48,832 nt of DNA from a virus. Below are positions 8,536 to 17,294 of the stretch, piece after piece. The notes beneath the pieces were generated by a model. It was given only the letters and a program-made list of their open reading frames with translations, did not search any database and was not told the DNA's origin. A program made the translations under genes and the position numbers. Numbering within the stretch: the stretch's first letter is position 1; each line of letters begins with the position of its first letter. The stretch covers positions 1 through 48,832 of the IMG/VR virus record IMGVR_UViG_3300018424_000034; one strand, written 5' to 3'.

Positions 8536-9501
8536 ATGGCGTTACCCGCGTTTTTAGTACCCGCATTAACATCTTTTGCTTTAGCAAAACTAACAGGAGC
8601 TAGTACAAAGAATGCACTTAAAGGTGCACTCATTGGAGGACTGACAGGAGGAATTGCAGATAAGTTAACTGCACCTGCAGCGGCAGCGAATGTAACTAAA
8701 GAATCTGTAATGGCTCAAATGATGAATGCTCCAGTAGGTACATCTCAATTACCTCAAGCAGGGGGTGTTGTTACATCAGGAATAGAAGCAGCTAAACAAG
8801 GTTTAAAAAAACCTTTGTTTGATGTGTTTGGTAAAACAGTTACAGGTGGAGATGTTTTAAAGTATGGAATACCTGCAGCGGCAATTTATAAATCATATGC
8901 AGATGCAGCTAAGGCTCCAAAAGAAACTATGTTCTATGGTGCTAACCTAGCTTATGCAAACCCAGATATTTATTCTCAAGTAGGTCCAACATCTTTTAAA
9001 GTGGGTGAATACGATGATCAAGGACAAATGACAGCAGTAGGTATAGAAGGTGCTGAAGACTATGTACCACCAGAAGAAGTATATAGAAGAGGGGATCAAG
9101 CTCCTATGCCATATGCAGTAGGTAAACAATTAATTAGTGCTAGCACAGGTGGATTAGCTACATTAAAAGGAATTCAAAAATACAATGCAGGTGGTCAAGT
9201 ACTACCAAGTAAAATGAACTACGATGAAAACGACGCTAACAATTATGTTAGAGCAAATGGTCATATAGTAGATATGTCAGACTTAGCTGACAAAGATGAA
9301 GATACAGTTTTAGCTCAACTTGCAGATGGTGAATTTGTAACTAGAGCAGATGGCGTGTTAGGAGCAGGAATATTAGCAGGTGCAAATCCAGGTAACATGG
9401 AAGAGATGAGAAAAAAAGGTGCTAAATATTTTTATGAACAACAAGCTAAGTATAAAAGAATTTTTGATCTTTTGCGAAAGAAAAAACAAGAGGCTAATTA
9501 A
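8536..9501 (+). CDS. Virion-associated protein with glycine-zipper N-terminus
   Basis: A 321-residue protein. The N-terminus (about residues 5-45, 'FALAKLTGASTKNALKGALIGGLTGGIADKL') is a small-residue helix that may associate with membranes. Near the C-terminus, about residues 258-278, 'VLAQLADGEFVTRADGVLGAG' is a motif I recall from many marine podovirus virion proteins. It ends in a basic helix. It heads the run of internal/ejection-type genes and has a good ribosome site. A DNA-ejection or internal core role is inferred, not shown. Confidence 0.6.
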   Translation: MALPAFLVPALTSFALAKLTGASTKNALKGALIGGLTGGIADKLTAPAAAANVTKESVMAQMMNAPVGTSQLPQAGGVVTSGIEAAKQGLKKPLFDVFGKTVTGGDVLKYGIPAAAIYKSYADAAKAPKETMFYGANLAYANPDIYSQVGPTSFKVGEYDDQGQMTAVGIEGAEDYVPPEEVYRRGDQAPMPYAVGKQLISASTGGLATLKGIQKYNAGGQVLPSKMNYDENDANNYVRANGHIVDMSDLADKDEDTVLAQLADGEFVTRADGVLGAGILAGANPGNMEEMRKKGAKYFYEQQAKYKRIFDLLRKKKQEAN

Positions 9502-9923
9502 TGCATCTAATTCAGTTTAAAGCTGAAGAAATAGATAGAGTTTGGGCACTTGTTAAAGATAGAGTTCAAGACGCATTAGATCGAAACCACAATTTTAGAG
9601 ACAACCAACACGTCAAAGAAAATTGTAAGAATGGTATAGAACAACTATGGGTCATAGTAGATAACAAAGATGACATTCATGGTGTTTGTATAACTCAGGT
9701 TGTACAACATCCTAACTATAATATAGGCACTGTTAGGATGGCTACAGGACATGATTTACCTTTATGGTATGATCAAGTTAAACACTTTGAAAAGTGGGCA
9801 CATGATGAGTATGGATGTAAGAAAATTGAAATCTACGGAAGACCAGGTTGGAAAAGAATATTAAAACCATTGGGATATGAGTTTACTCATGTTCAAATGG
9901 ATAAATTTATAGGAGGAAACTAA
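9501..9923 (+). CDS. GNAT-fold protein, T7 gp13-like internal virion protein
   Basis: A 140-residue protein with a GNAT-like layout: 'IDRVWALVKDRVQDAL' helix, 'QLWVIVDNKDDIHGVCITQVV' strands, and a C-terminal 'KIEIYGRPGWKRILKPLGYEFTHVQMDKFIGG'. That closely parallels the acetyltransferase-like end of T7 internal virion protein A (gp13; '...RFLKTIGAVFHEEYTRDG'). There is no obvious acetyl-CoA P-loop, so enzymatic activity is doubtful. It starts in the TAATG overlap with the previous gene and precedes the ejection-type proteins, consistent with a core-assembly role. Confidence 0.65.
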   Translation: MHLIQFKAEEIDRVWALVKDRVQDALDRNHNFRDNQHVKENCKNGIEQLWVIVDNKDDIHGVCITQVVQHPNYNIGTVRMATGHDLPLWYDQVKHFEKWAHDEYGCKKIEIYGRPGWKRILKPLGYEFTHVQMDKFIGGN

Positions 9924-9924
9924 T

Positions 9925-10767
9925 ATGTCATCAGGTGGTGGTGGAGGCGGATCAGCTCCCGCAGTACAAACACAAATAGTTAGAGAAGCACCAGGTATTG
10001 AAGAACGTAAACTAGGCTTGATGGATATTGGTCTTACTTTAGGTCAGCAACCTGTTAACATACCTCAAGTTCAGGTAGCAGGGCCAACGGGCCTTGAACA
10101 AGCTGCTTTTCAACAAGCAGGAACTACAGGGGTAGGTGCAGCAACACAACAGGCTGGAATTACTGCTTTACAACAAGCTGCAGGTGCACCAAACATTTCA
10201 CAATTTTTCAATCCATATCAAAACTATGTATTAGATGAAATTAATAGACAAGCTGCTCAAGGGATGACTAGAACACAAGGACAAGCCGTACAAGCGGGTG
10301 CTTTTGGTGGTGGAAGAGAAGGTGTTCAGTTAGCAGAACAAGAAAGAGCTAGACTAGGTTTAATTGGTCAAGCACAAGCTTCAGGATTCCAAACAGCATT
10401 AGGTGCTGCTCAACAACAGCAACAAGCTCAACTACAAGCTGGTCAAGCTTTAGGTGCTGCGGGTCAATCTCAACAAGCTATGCAACAAGCTGATATTCAA
10501 AGTCAGTTAATGGCAGGTGGAGCACAAAGACAGTTACAGCAACAACAATTAGATGCGGCTAGAGCTACTGAATTACAAAGAGCTTATGAACCTTTCCAAA
10601 GAGCTGAGTTTATTAAAAACATATACGCAGCGGGCCCTACTTCACAGTCGGGTATTACTGCAGCTACAACACCAACAGTAAACCCATTAGCTCAAACAGT
10701 AGGAACAGGTATTGCTGCTTATCAAGCGTATGCAGCATCACAACCTAAAACAATAGTTCAAAGTTAG
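9925..10767 (+). CDS. Gln/Ala-rich virion protein (ejection-type)
   Basis: A 280-residue protein starting 'MSSGGGGGGSAP' with a very Gln- and Ala-rich middle (about residues 60-215, 'AAQQQQQAQLQAGQALGAAGQSQQ'-like), predicted long helices and no membrane segment. A small conserved-looking block is 'FFNPYQNYVLDEINRQ'. Such proteins between gp13-like and very long internal proteins are typical of podovirus DNA-ejection apparatus, which is the inference here. No named family recognised. Confidence 0.6.
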   Translation: MSSGGGGGGSAPAVQTQIVREAPGIEERKLGLMDIGLTLGQQPVNIPQVQVAGPTGLEQAAFQQAGTTGVGAATQQAGITALQQAAGAPNISQFFNPYQNYVLDEINRQAAQGMTRTQGQAVQAGAFGGGREGVQLAEQERARLGLIGQAQASGFQTALGAAQQQQQAQLQAGQALGAAGQSQQAMQQADIQSQLMAGGAQRQLQQQQLDAARATELQRAYEPFQRAEFIKNIYAAGPTSQSGITAATTPTVNPLAQTVGTGIAAYQAYAASQPKTIVQS

Positions 10768-10776
10768 GAGGCCTGA

Positions 10777-13041
10777 GTGGACGATCCAGTACTAAACAGA
10801 AAGATGTTCAGGCACGTAGCTTTACGTACAGGTAAACTACAGCCTAAAAGATATAATAGAGGTGCAGGCAGTTATGGTGTATCTCCTTATGGTCCTTTCT
10901 TAACTAACGAATCTCAAGGTGTTAGTCCAATTGAAAATCAACCAGGTAATAGAATTGTAGTTAAAGACGGTCGAAGAATGGTTGTCGATAGATTTGGTAA
11001 TGTAATTAAAACAGAGTACATGCCAACGGTTTATAAAAAACCAGGATTAGGTACAAGAATGGGTCAAACCTTTTTTAATTTTGCTTCAAGAATTCCAGGA
11101 GTTGGTACTCCTGAAGGTATGCAGAAAAATGTAGAAGCTATAAAAAAATTTGGTCAAGCTGCTATAGATCCAAAAACATATATGAGAGGTGCACAAACTG
11201 TTGGAAGAGGTATAACAGGTCTTGCTAAAACAACTCCTGCAGCAATTGCAGTTGAACAAGGATTATCGAAGACAGGTTTAAATCCTGTTGATAAAGCTTT
11301 AGGCATGGGTGAAACTGGTTTTGCAACATTACTTACATCAGAAGGTGCTAGAGCAGCGTCTAATAAATTATTAAAAAGTCCTAACATGCTTAAAAGAGGT
11401 ATTGGACAAGTATTAAGAGTGCCTGGTGCCCCTGCAATGATTAGAGCAGCAGGTCAAAGAGCTATGATGAGCCCAGCGGGTCTAGCAACAATTGCTGTTG
11501 GTGGTGCTGGTTATGGTATGAAAAAACTAGAAGATTATTTAAGAGCTAATTATCCTGATTACAAAGCAGCTGCAGAAAAAGCACAAGAAGAATCTAAAAC
11601 ATTTATGTCACCAGATGATATGTTTAATTCAATGACTAGTGAACAAATAGATGCACTAAGATCTAGTGTACCAGGCTCTAAACTTGACGTAAAAGATGAA
11701 GCACCTATGACTAAATCAGATTTAGAAACAAAAGGTGAGATAGCTCAGTTACAGAAAAAAGATCAAGGAAAAACGGACATTGAACCAGGTGGAGAAGCTC
11801 CTTCTGGTGGAACAAATAAACCAGGTGGTGATGTACCTGACAATAAAACGTTAGAAGGTAATATTAGTGACTCAGCTAATACTCCAACAGATTTAAATAA
11901 CCCTATAAAACTTAATACAAAAATAACAGGTATCGATGCAAAAATACCAGGTAAATCTATATTCGATAAACTAGGAGATTTTTCAAGAACAACTGCAGGT
12001 AATATGTTTATGCTTAAGTTTGCAGCGGGACTATTATCAGGTAAGGGTAACTTTGGTGAAGTAGTAGGACAAGCACTAAATCCTGCTGTAGATTTATTAG
12101 CAGCATACAGATTAAAAGAAGATGAAAATGCTTACAAACAAATGAAACTTTTATTAGATGCTAAAGGTAAAGAAGAAAATGAAAGAGGAATGGTTAGAAT
12201 CGTAGAAGATGGAGTAGTTAGAGCAGTGCCTGCAATTAGAGATAAAAAGACTTTAGAAACTTATAGAGTGTTTGGTGATGGTAGTAAAATTTTAGTAGAT
12301 GATCAAAATATTGCTTCAGGTTTTAGAACCTACAATGCATCAAAAGCAACTGATGTAGTAGATGCTTTAAGTGCTTATAGTAACGTAGCTACTGCAAGGT
12401 CTTTAGCTGAATTTGTTAAAAATACTGACACTGCATTACTTGGTACTTCTGGTTTCTCTAAAAAATTATTTGATAGAATCATTGGAGCAGGTAAAGGTTA
12501 CTTTGAAGCTATGAGTAAAGCGGATGTAAAAGGAACTACTTTTACAGATGTAAATGGTAACGTGCTAACAGGCGATGCTAAAAAACAAGCTGAAGATACT
12601 TGGAATAATATTACTAAACAGTCTTCAAACATATTTAACAATGCAGATGCTACAACTAAAAAACGTTTACAACAATTAGGATTAACAGAAACAACTCTAA
12701 GATATTTCTTAGCTAATGCATTTAAACAAAAAGACAGATTAACAAACGTTGACTTAAACTTGATTAACGATCTTGTAATTACAATGGGTGCAACAATATC
12801 TGGAGAACAAGTACAAGATAGAATGGAAGCACTAATTAGTATTCTTGATGAGAAAATGGATACGTATAAAGAAAACGTTAGAGAATATGGTATTGATGAT
12901 TATCAATTTGCTACAAGATTCTACCAACAACCAGGAGCTAAAATTACTTTTGGTTTAATATCTGATCAAGATCAAACAGATTTTAGTAAATTAAAAGGTA
13001 AGGAGCTAGATGACTTCTTAAGAAGCAAAGGTTTTAAATAA
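10777..13041 (+). CDS. Large virion protein (754 aa), ejection-type
   Basis: The start is GTG at 10777, chosen because a strong ribosome site (TAGGAGG) lies just upstream. The N-terminal 120 residues are basic. About residues 130-260 are Ala/Gly-rich helices. Residues 310-380 are a Gly/Pro/Lys linker, and the C-terminal 330 residues form a folded helical domain ('FDKLGDFSRTTAGNMFMLKFAAGLLSG'). It is tightly joined to the next, even longer gene by a TAATG overlap. Position and composition suit an internal virion/ejection protein. Confidence 0.6.
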   Translation: MDDPVLNRKMFRHVALRTGKLQPKRYNRGAGSYGVSPYGPFLTNESQGVSPIENQPGNRIVVKDGRRMVVDRFGNVIKTEYMPTVYKKPGLGTRMGQTFFNFASRIPGVGTPEGMQKNVEAIKKFGQAAIDPKTYMRGAQTVGRGITGLAKTTPAAIAVEQGLSKTGLNPVDKALGMGETGFATLLTSEGARAASNKLLKSPNMLKRGIGQVLRVPGAPAMIRAAGQRAMMSPAGLATIAVGGAGYGMKKLEDYLRANYPDYKAAAEKAQEESKTFMSPDDMFNSMTSEQIDALRSSVPGSKLDVKDEAPMTKSDLETKGEIAQLQKKDQGKTDIEPGGEAPSGGTNKPGGDVPDNKTLEGNISDSANTPTDLNNPIKLNTKITGIDAKIPGKSIFDKLGDFSRTTAGNMFMLKFAAGLLSGKGNFGEVVGQALNPAVDLLAAYRLKEDENAYKQMKLLLDAKGKEENERGMVRIVEDGVVRAVPAIRDKKTLETYRVFGDGSKILVDDQNIASGFRTYNASKATDVVDALSAYSNVATARSLAEFVKNTDTALLGTSGFSKKLFDRIIGAGKGYFEAMSKADVKGTTFTDVNGNVLTGDAKKQAEDTWNNITKQSSNIFNNADATTKKRLQQLGLTETTLRYFLANAFKQKDRLTNVDLNLINDLVITMGATISGEQVQDRMEALISILDEKMDTYKENVREYGIDDYQFATRFYQQPGAKITFGLISDQDQTDFSKLKGKELDDFLRSKGFK

Positions 13042-16000
13042 TGTCTATTAAGGATAAAATTCAAGAGCAAATTAACAGCAAGTCTTTTAATCCTAGAGAG
13101 TACTCGCCTGATCAGTTAAGTGTAATAGATAGTATGTTACAACAAGGTGTCATCCAAGGCCCACGAATGAAAGACATCGTTACTGAGTTTGAAGGAACTG
13201 CACAACAAATATCAAAAGAAAAAGAATTTGCTAAAGATCCATTAGGATATGCATTACAAGATAAATCAATATTTCAAGGAGAGCTCACTGGTTTAATACC
13301 TACAAGAGCAGGGTCAGAATTAATCGGTGATTTAACAGGTTCTTTACTACCTTACATAAGAAATAACAAAGCACTTGTTCAATCTTTATCAATGCCTAAA
13401 GCTGCACAAAGTAAACAATTTGCAAAAGCAGCTATTGGTTTAGCTAATCAATTAGAAAAGATTCCAAGAATAGGTAAGTTTTTTAAATTTACAAAACCAT
13501 TATTATATAGAATGGGAAAATCAGTTGATTCTGTAACTAGTGCAAGAATGAAACCTTTGATTGCAACTGAAGCACAGTCTTTAGCAGGTGGAGCAATAGG
13601 AGCTGGTGCAGGTACAGTAGGTTATGATTTAGTTAATCAAACAGTAGGAAAAGATTTAGCAGTGGCGATCAATAATGATTTAGCTGATATGCCAGAACAA
13701 GAAGTTAAAACAGATACAGTAGCTTCAGCAGTAGAAGCAATGAAGAATTCATTAATGTGGGGAGCTGCAGGAACAGCAATGATGCCTATCTTAGGTATAT
13801 TGGGTAAAGGTGGTAGAAGATTATTTGGTTTAAAAGGAGATAAAGCTAGAGAACTATCTGAGTATGCACAAAAGAAAGGTTTACCATTACCTTTATTAGC
13901 TACAATGTCTAAAGAACAAAAAGGAGCAATCCTTGCAAACTTAGGTAAAACATATTTTAAAACAATTGGTCTGTTTCCATTCATAGCACCTGTTGGAGAG
14001 AAAGCGATAGCAGCGGCTGAAAGAGCGGGAACAACAGCTTACTTAGACGATATATTAAACATTGCACCTATTACTAAAACTTCAATGTTAGGTGTAGGAT
14101 CATTAAATGCATTTAGAGAAAACTTTCAAAAATATGGTGAATTAATATCCGATGGTTACAAAGCTTTTGATGCTAAAGTAGCAGATGTTGGTAACCCTGC
14201 AATTGTACAATTAAATAAAACACAAGAGTTTGCACAACAAATAGCAAATGATTTTGGTCAAGAGATACCTTTAATCGGTAAGTATACTGGTATGATTCAA
14301 AGAGGTTATAGAGAAGAACTTGCAACAGGTGCAGAACGATTAGCAGATGAAGCATTAGATAAAACATTAATCGGTGATTTATCTGATAGAGCTGATCCAT
14401 TAGTACAACTGTTTGCTAACTTAGCTATCAGACAAAACAAGCCAATGACTATTAAAGAATATGTTGGTTTACAAAAAATAGCAACTAAAGCTTATCAACA
14501 AACTAATTTAAAATTACCAAGAGAAATGGTTTTAGGTTTAAAAGAATCTTTAGATAACGACTTTGCACAATCTATTCCATTATTAACTAAAGATGACATG
14601 TTAAAAGATGCAGCACTTAAAGCTGAGTATGATGCAACAGTACAAGTATCAGGACAGAAAGCGGCAGATAACTTATTAGATTTAAGATACAAAGCAGCAC
14701 AAAGTTTAAATGATGAATTAAAATTAGCTAACACACAGTTCGCAAGATTACTTAGACCTTTTGAATATAGCTCAGTAGCACAAGCTATTAAAGCAGGAGA
14801 CAGATCCTTATTTACAAATAAACAACTATTAGGAATATCTGGTAGAGAATCTATTCCAGCTGACTTAATGTTTGAAGCAGTAGAAAAATCTACCTTTAGA
14901 CAAGGTAGTCCGATAGCTGTAAAACAATTAAAGTTTTTATACGGTCAAGATGCTGGCGGTAAAGAAATGTTTAATAGAGCTTTTTCTAGATACATGTATG
15001 ATTCTTATTTAGGTGCATTTAGTGAAAAAGGTATTAGTGATTCATCAGTATTTAATTATGTTAAAAAACAAATGAATGAAAGTCCTAGAAGTAAAATGAT
15101 TAGTGATGTTTTACAAAGAGGTGGTATGGACGATTTAGAAGCTGCATACGGAACTACAGTAAAAGATATTACATCAGGTGCAGGGGATGAAGCTATTGAA
15201 GTTACATTTGGTAAAGGTGATTTTGCAGAATTTGATGCAGATGCTTTTGCAAGAAACTTAGGTCTAACAGGATCTAAAGCTATTCAAAGAAGAGAAATGT
15301 TAAAAGAAGCTTATGGTGGTGGAGAAAAAGGTGCTAAAGCTTTAAAAGATTTAGATGACTTTATTAAATATGCTAAAGCTATATCTGAAGTACCTATTTC
15401 AGAACCGTCTGCATTCTTACAAAGACGTATTACACTAGGTGGATTTGGTTCAGCACTTGGTGGTGTGGTAATGGGTGGAACTTTATTTGCAGCTAATCCC
15501 TTAGCACCAGTTATTATGTTAGCAGCTGGATTAAAAATTGGTAGTGTTTTAACTAACCCTACATCAATTAGATACATGATGGATGCATTGGGGCCCGAAG
15601 AAAGATTAAAAGCAGCTAAAGGTATGGTAGGTTTAAAGAAAACAAGAGGTATACCAACAACATATGGTGAAACAGAATCAAGAGCATTTGCTAGATTTAT
15701 GAATTATCTGCATGAAGAAGATAATGATATACCTAAAGTAGATCCAAAGAATATTAATCCAGAAGAAATTATAAATAGACTTCAAGGTGTTTCTACAAAG
15801 ATACCTAAAAGAGGTTTTAAATATGAAAATCTTCCAGACAATGAAAAGAAAAGAATGTTTCCTGAAAGAGAATTAGCAGACAAGATACCAACTGAATTAC
15901 TAGCAGAAGCTGATCAATTTGGTAAAGGTTATGAAATGGGTCAAGAGGCAGACATAAAAGCAGTAAATGTAGATTATGGTTTAGAGCCTGAAGAAGGTGA

Positions 16001-16154
16001 AGAACAGCAACAAGCAGCTATTCCAGGAGCTGAAGGTATACCGACACTACAAGCACCTAAAGTTAATACTATAGAAGCACCACAGGTTAGAGCGAATAAG
16101 TATGCTAAACTATTTCCATTTGACGTAACAGGTCAGAGTATAGCGGAGAGTTAA
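13041..16154 (+). CDS. Very large internal virion protein (1037 aa)
   Basis: The longest gene in the window. It is mostly helical, with small-residue segments near residues 180-200 (GGAIGAGAGTVGYDL) and 235-260, and a clear hydrophobic pair at about 795-835 ('FGSALGGVVMGGTLFAANPLAPVIMLAAGLKIGSVL'). These could insert in the cell envelope. The last 60 residues are Glu/Gln/Pro-rich. Length and position match the large ejection proteins of podoviruses (T7 gp15/gp16 role by analogy). I see no lytic transglycosylase motif. No family recognised. Confidence 0.6.
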   Translation: MSIKDKIQEQINSKSFNPREYSPDQLSVIDSMLQQGVIQGPRMKDIVTEFEGTAQQISKEKEFAKDPLGYALQDKSIFQGELTGLIPTRAGSELIGDLTGSLLPYIRNNKALVQSLSMPKAAQSKQFAKAAIGLANQLEKIPRIGKFFKFTKPLLYRMGKSVDSVTSARMKPLIATEAQSLAGGAIGAGAGTVGYDLVNQTVGKDLAVAINNDLADMPEQEVKTDTVASAVEAMKNSLMWGAAGTAMMPILGILGKGGRRLFGLKGDKARELSEYAQKKGLPLPLLATMSKEQKGAILANLGKTYFKTIGLFPFIAPVGEKAIAAAERAGTTAYLDDILNIAPITKTSMLGVGSLNAFRENFQKYGELISDGYKAFDAKVADVGNPAIVQLNKTQEFAQQIANDFGQEIPLIGKYTGMIQRGYREELATGAERLADEALDKTLIGDLSDRADPLVQLFANLAIRQNKPMTIKEYVGLQKIATKAYQQTNLKLPREMVLGLKESLDNDFAQSIPLLTKDDMLKDAALKAEYDATVQVSGQKAADNLLDLRYKAAQSLNDELKLANTQFARLLRPFEYSSVAQAIKAGDRSLFTNKQLLGISGRESIPADLMFEAVEKSTFRQGSPIAVKQLKFLYGQDAGGKEMFNRAFSRYMYDSYLGAFSEKGISDSSVFNYVKKQMNESPRSKMISDVLQRGGMDDLEAAYGTTVKDITSGAGDEAIEVTFGKGDFAEFDADAFARNLGLTGSKAIQRREMLKEAYGGGEKGAKALKDLDDFIKYAKAISEVPISEPSAFLQRRITLGGFGSALGGVVMGGTLFAANPLAPVIMLAAGLKIGSVLTNPTSIRYMMDALGPEERLKAAKGMVGLKKTRGIPTTYGETESRAFARFMNYLHEEDNDIPKVDPKNINPEEIINRLQGVSTKIPKRGFKYENLPDNEKKRMFPERELADKIPTELLAEADQFGKGYEMGQEADIKAVNVDYGLEPEEGEEQQQAAIPGAEGIPTLQAPKVNTIEAPQVRANKYAKLFPFDVTGQSIAES

Positions 16155-16155
16155 A

Positions 16156-16308
16156 ATGATATGCAACGATTGTGGAAACGAAGCACATTGTGGAGAGGTT
16201 TTAAAAGATGAAATCAACGGAGTTCAAACAGTCGAATGTAAAAAATGCAGATGCACTGAATGCAAAGATTTTGAACGGCCACTCGAGGATGAATTCAATG
16301 GAGCCTAA
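16156..16308 (+). CDS. 50-aa zinc-knuckle-like protein
   Basis: The ATG lies one base after the stop of the large virion gene. It carries 'CNDC', a His and a Cys-rich 'CKKCRCTEC' cluster, enough for one or two zinc sites. It ends by overlapping the next gene, whose ATG (16298) lies inside its last codons. The cysteine spacing and coupling support a real gene. Function unknown; zinc-ribbon peptides of phages often bind nucleic acids or host proteins. Confidence 0.6.
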   Translation: MICNDCGNEAHCGEVLKDEINGVQTVECKKCRCTECKDFERPLEDEFNGA

Positions 16309-16501
16309 AACTACTAGAGAACATATTCTTGATCTTGAAGGTCAAGTCAAAGGTGTAAAGAGAGAAATCTTTCACATTAAAAAACAAGCCGAACATACTC
16401 ACAAAGACATAGAAAAAACATCTTCTAAGATAGATTGGATACTAGGTCTTATAATTGCTGGTTTAGCATTTATAGCGTCAAAAGCACTGTTTGACCTTTA
16501 A
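16298..16501 (+). CDS. XhlA/holin-like small membrane protein (67 aa)
   Basis: I chose the ATG at 16298 because GAGG lies at the right distance; upstream in-frame ATGs at 16208 and 16289 overlap the zinc gene or lack spacing. Residues 8-45 form an amphipathic coiled coil ('EHILDLEGQVKGVKREIFHI'). Residues 47-63 are a single membrane helix (WILGLIIAGLAFIASKA). The coil-plus-C-terminal-TM layout is that of XhlA-type proteins that assist phage lysis. It is a candidate holin or lysis accessory, though no endolysin is recognisable nearby. Confidence 0.55.
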   Translation: MEPKTTREHILDLEGQVKGVKREIFHIKKQAEHTHKDIEKTSSKIDWILGLIIAGLAFIASKALFDL

Positions 16502-16533
16502 AAAAACCTCCTGAGAAGCTCCAGAATTAACGT

Positions 16534-16565
16534 TTGACATCTTTTTGATACTAGGATACCCCTAG
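16534..16565 (+). promoter_or_regulatory. TTGACATCT promoter with CTAGG inverted repeat
   Basis: Perfect TTGACA at 16534-16539 (as TTGACATCT, shared with 32719 and 33540), then GATACC at 16555-16560 as a weak -10 at short spacing. A CTAGG-ATACC-CCTAG inverted repeat (16551-16565) covers the -10 and could be an operator. The exonuclease ATG follows at 16572 without a ribosome site. Confidence 0.4.
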
Positions 16566-16571
16566 ATTTTT

Positions 16572-17294
16572 ATGAAAATCATCAAAACAAGTAACGGATT
16601 TGAGATAACAGGTTTTGCCTGGGATCGTAATAAATACAACTATAGAAAGTTTACCAGACAAGAAGACGAGATTAGCGGACAACGGACATACAATGTTGAC
16701 GACAAAAAAATTCCTTCAGTCACTACAATATTATCTGCAACTAAATCAAAAGAAGATATGGAAGGTTTGCAAAGATGGAGAGATAGAGTTGGCGAAGAAG
16801 TAGCAAGAAAAACTATGATAGATGCAGCCACACGTGGTACTGAAATGCATTATGTATTAGAGAATTATATTGAAGGCAAAGGTTATATAAACTTAACAGA
16901 GAAAGGTGCTAAAGCTAGATTGATGGCACATAAGATTGTAGAAAACTTAGGTGCACTAAATGTAGTTTATGGTAATGAAGTATCTTTATATTACGAAGAA
17001 CTTTACGCAGGTGCAACTGACCTTGTAGGAATACACGGAGATAAGCCTACCATTATAGACTTTAAACAATCTAACAAGTTAAAGAAAAGAGAATATGTAG
17101 AAGATTACTATTATCAAATAGCTGCATATGCATTAGCACATGAAAAAAATCATGGCCCAATTGATAAAGGATTAATTTGTATCTGTACTAAAGACTTACA
17201 GTATCAAGAATTTATGTTAGATAAAGACGATCTAAATAGATATAAAGATAAATGGATTAAAAGAGTAGAGCAATTTAACAGAGAAAAGCTCTAA
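16572..17294 (+). CDS. PD-(D/E)XK exonuclease (RecB/Cas4-like)
   Basis: A 240-residue protein. 'IPSVTTILSATKSKEDMEGLQRW' and 'RGTEMHYVLENYIEG' are typical of RecB-family phage exonucleases. The catalytic core is 'AGATDLVGIHGDKPTIIDFKQS' (Asp, then D-x-K), followed by 'YYYQIAAYALA' (the Q-x3-Y motif). It would resect DNA ends for recombination or recycle host DNA. It opens the replication module, faces the helicase on the opposite strand and overlaps its end by 20 bases. No ribosome site; a -10-like element lies just upstream. Confidence 0.85.
   Translation: MKIIKTSNGFEITGFAWDRNKYNYRKFTRQEDEISGQRTYNVDDKKIPSVTTILSATKSKEDMEGLQRWRDRVGEEVARKTMIDAATRGTEMHYVLENYIEGKGYINLTEKGAKARLMAHKIVENLGALNVVYGNEVSLYYEELYAGATDLVGIHGDKPTIIDFKQSNKLKKREYVEDYYYQIAAYALAHEKNHGPIDKGLICICTKDLQYQEFMLDKDDLNRYKDKWIKRVEQFNREKL

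Noticed and set aside
13637-15577. Minus-strand frames opposite the 1037-residue virion gene
   Set aside because: Antisense shadows of an uninterrupted gene with strong synteny; no start signals.
10777-16154. Lytic transglycosylase domain in the large internal virion proteins
   Set aside because: No E-S or G-L-M-Q type motif series could be seen; only Ala/Gly-rich helices.
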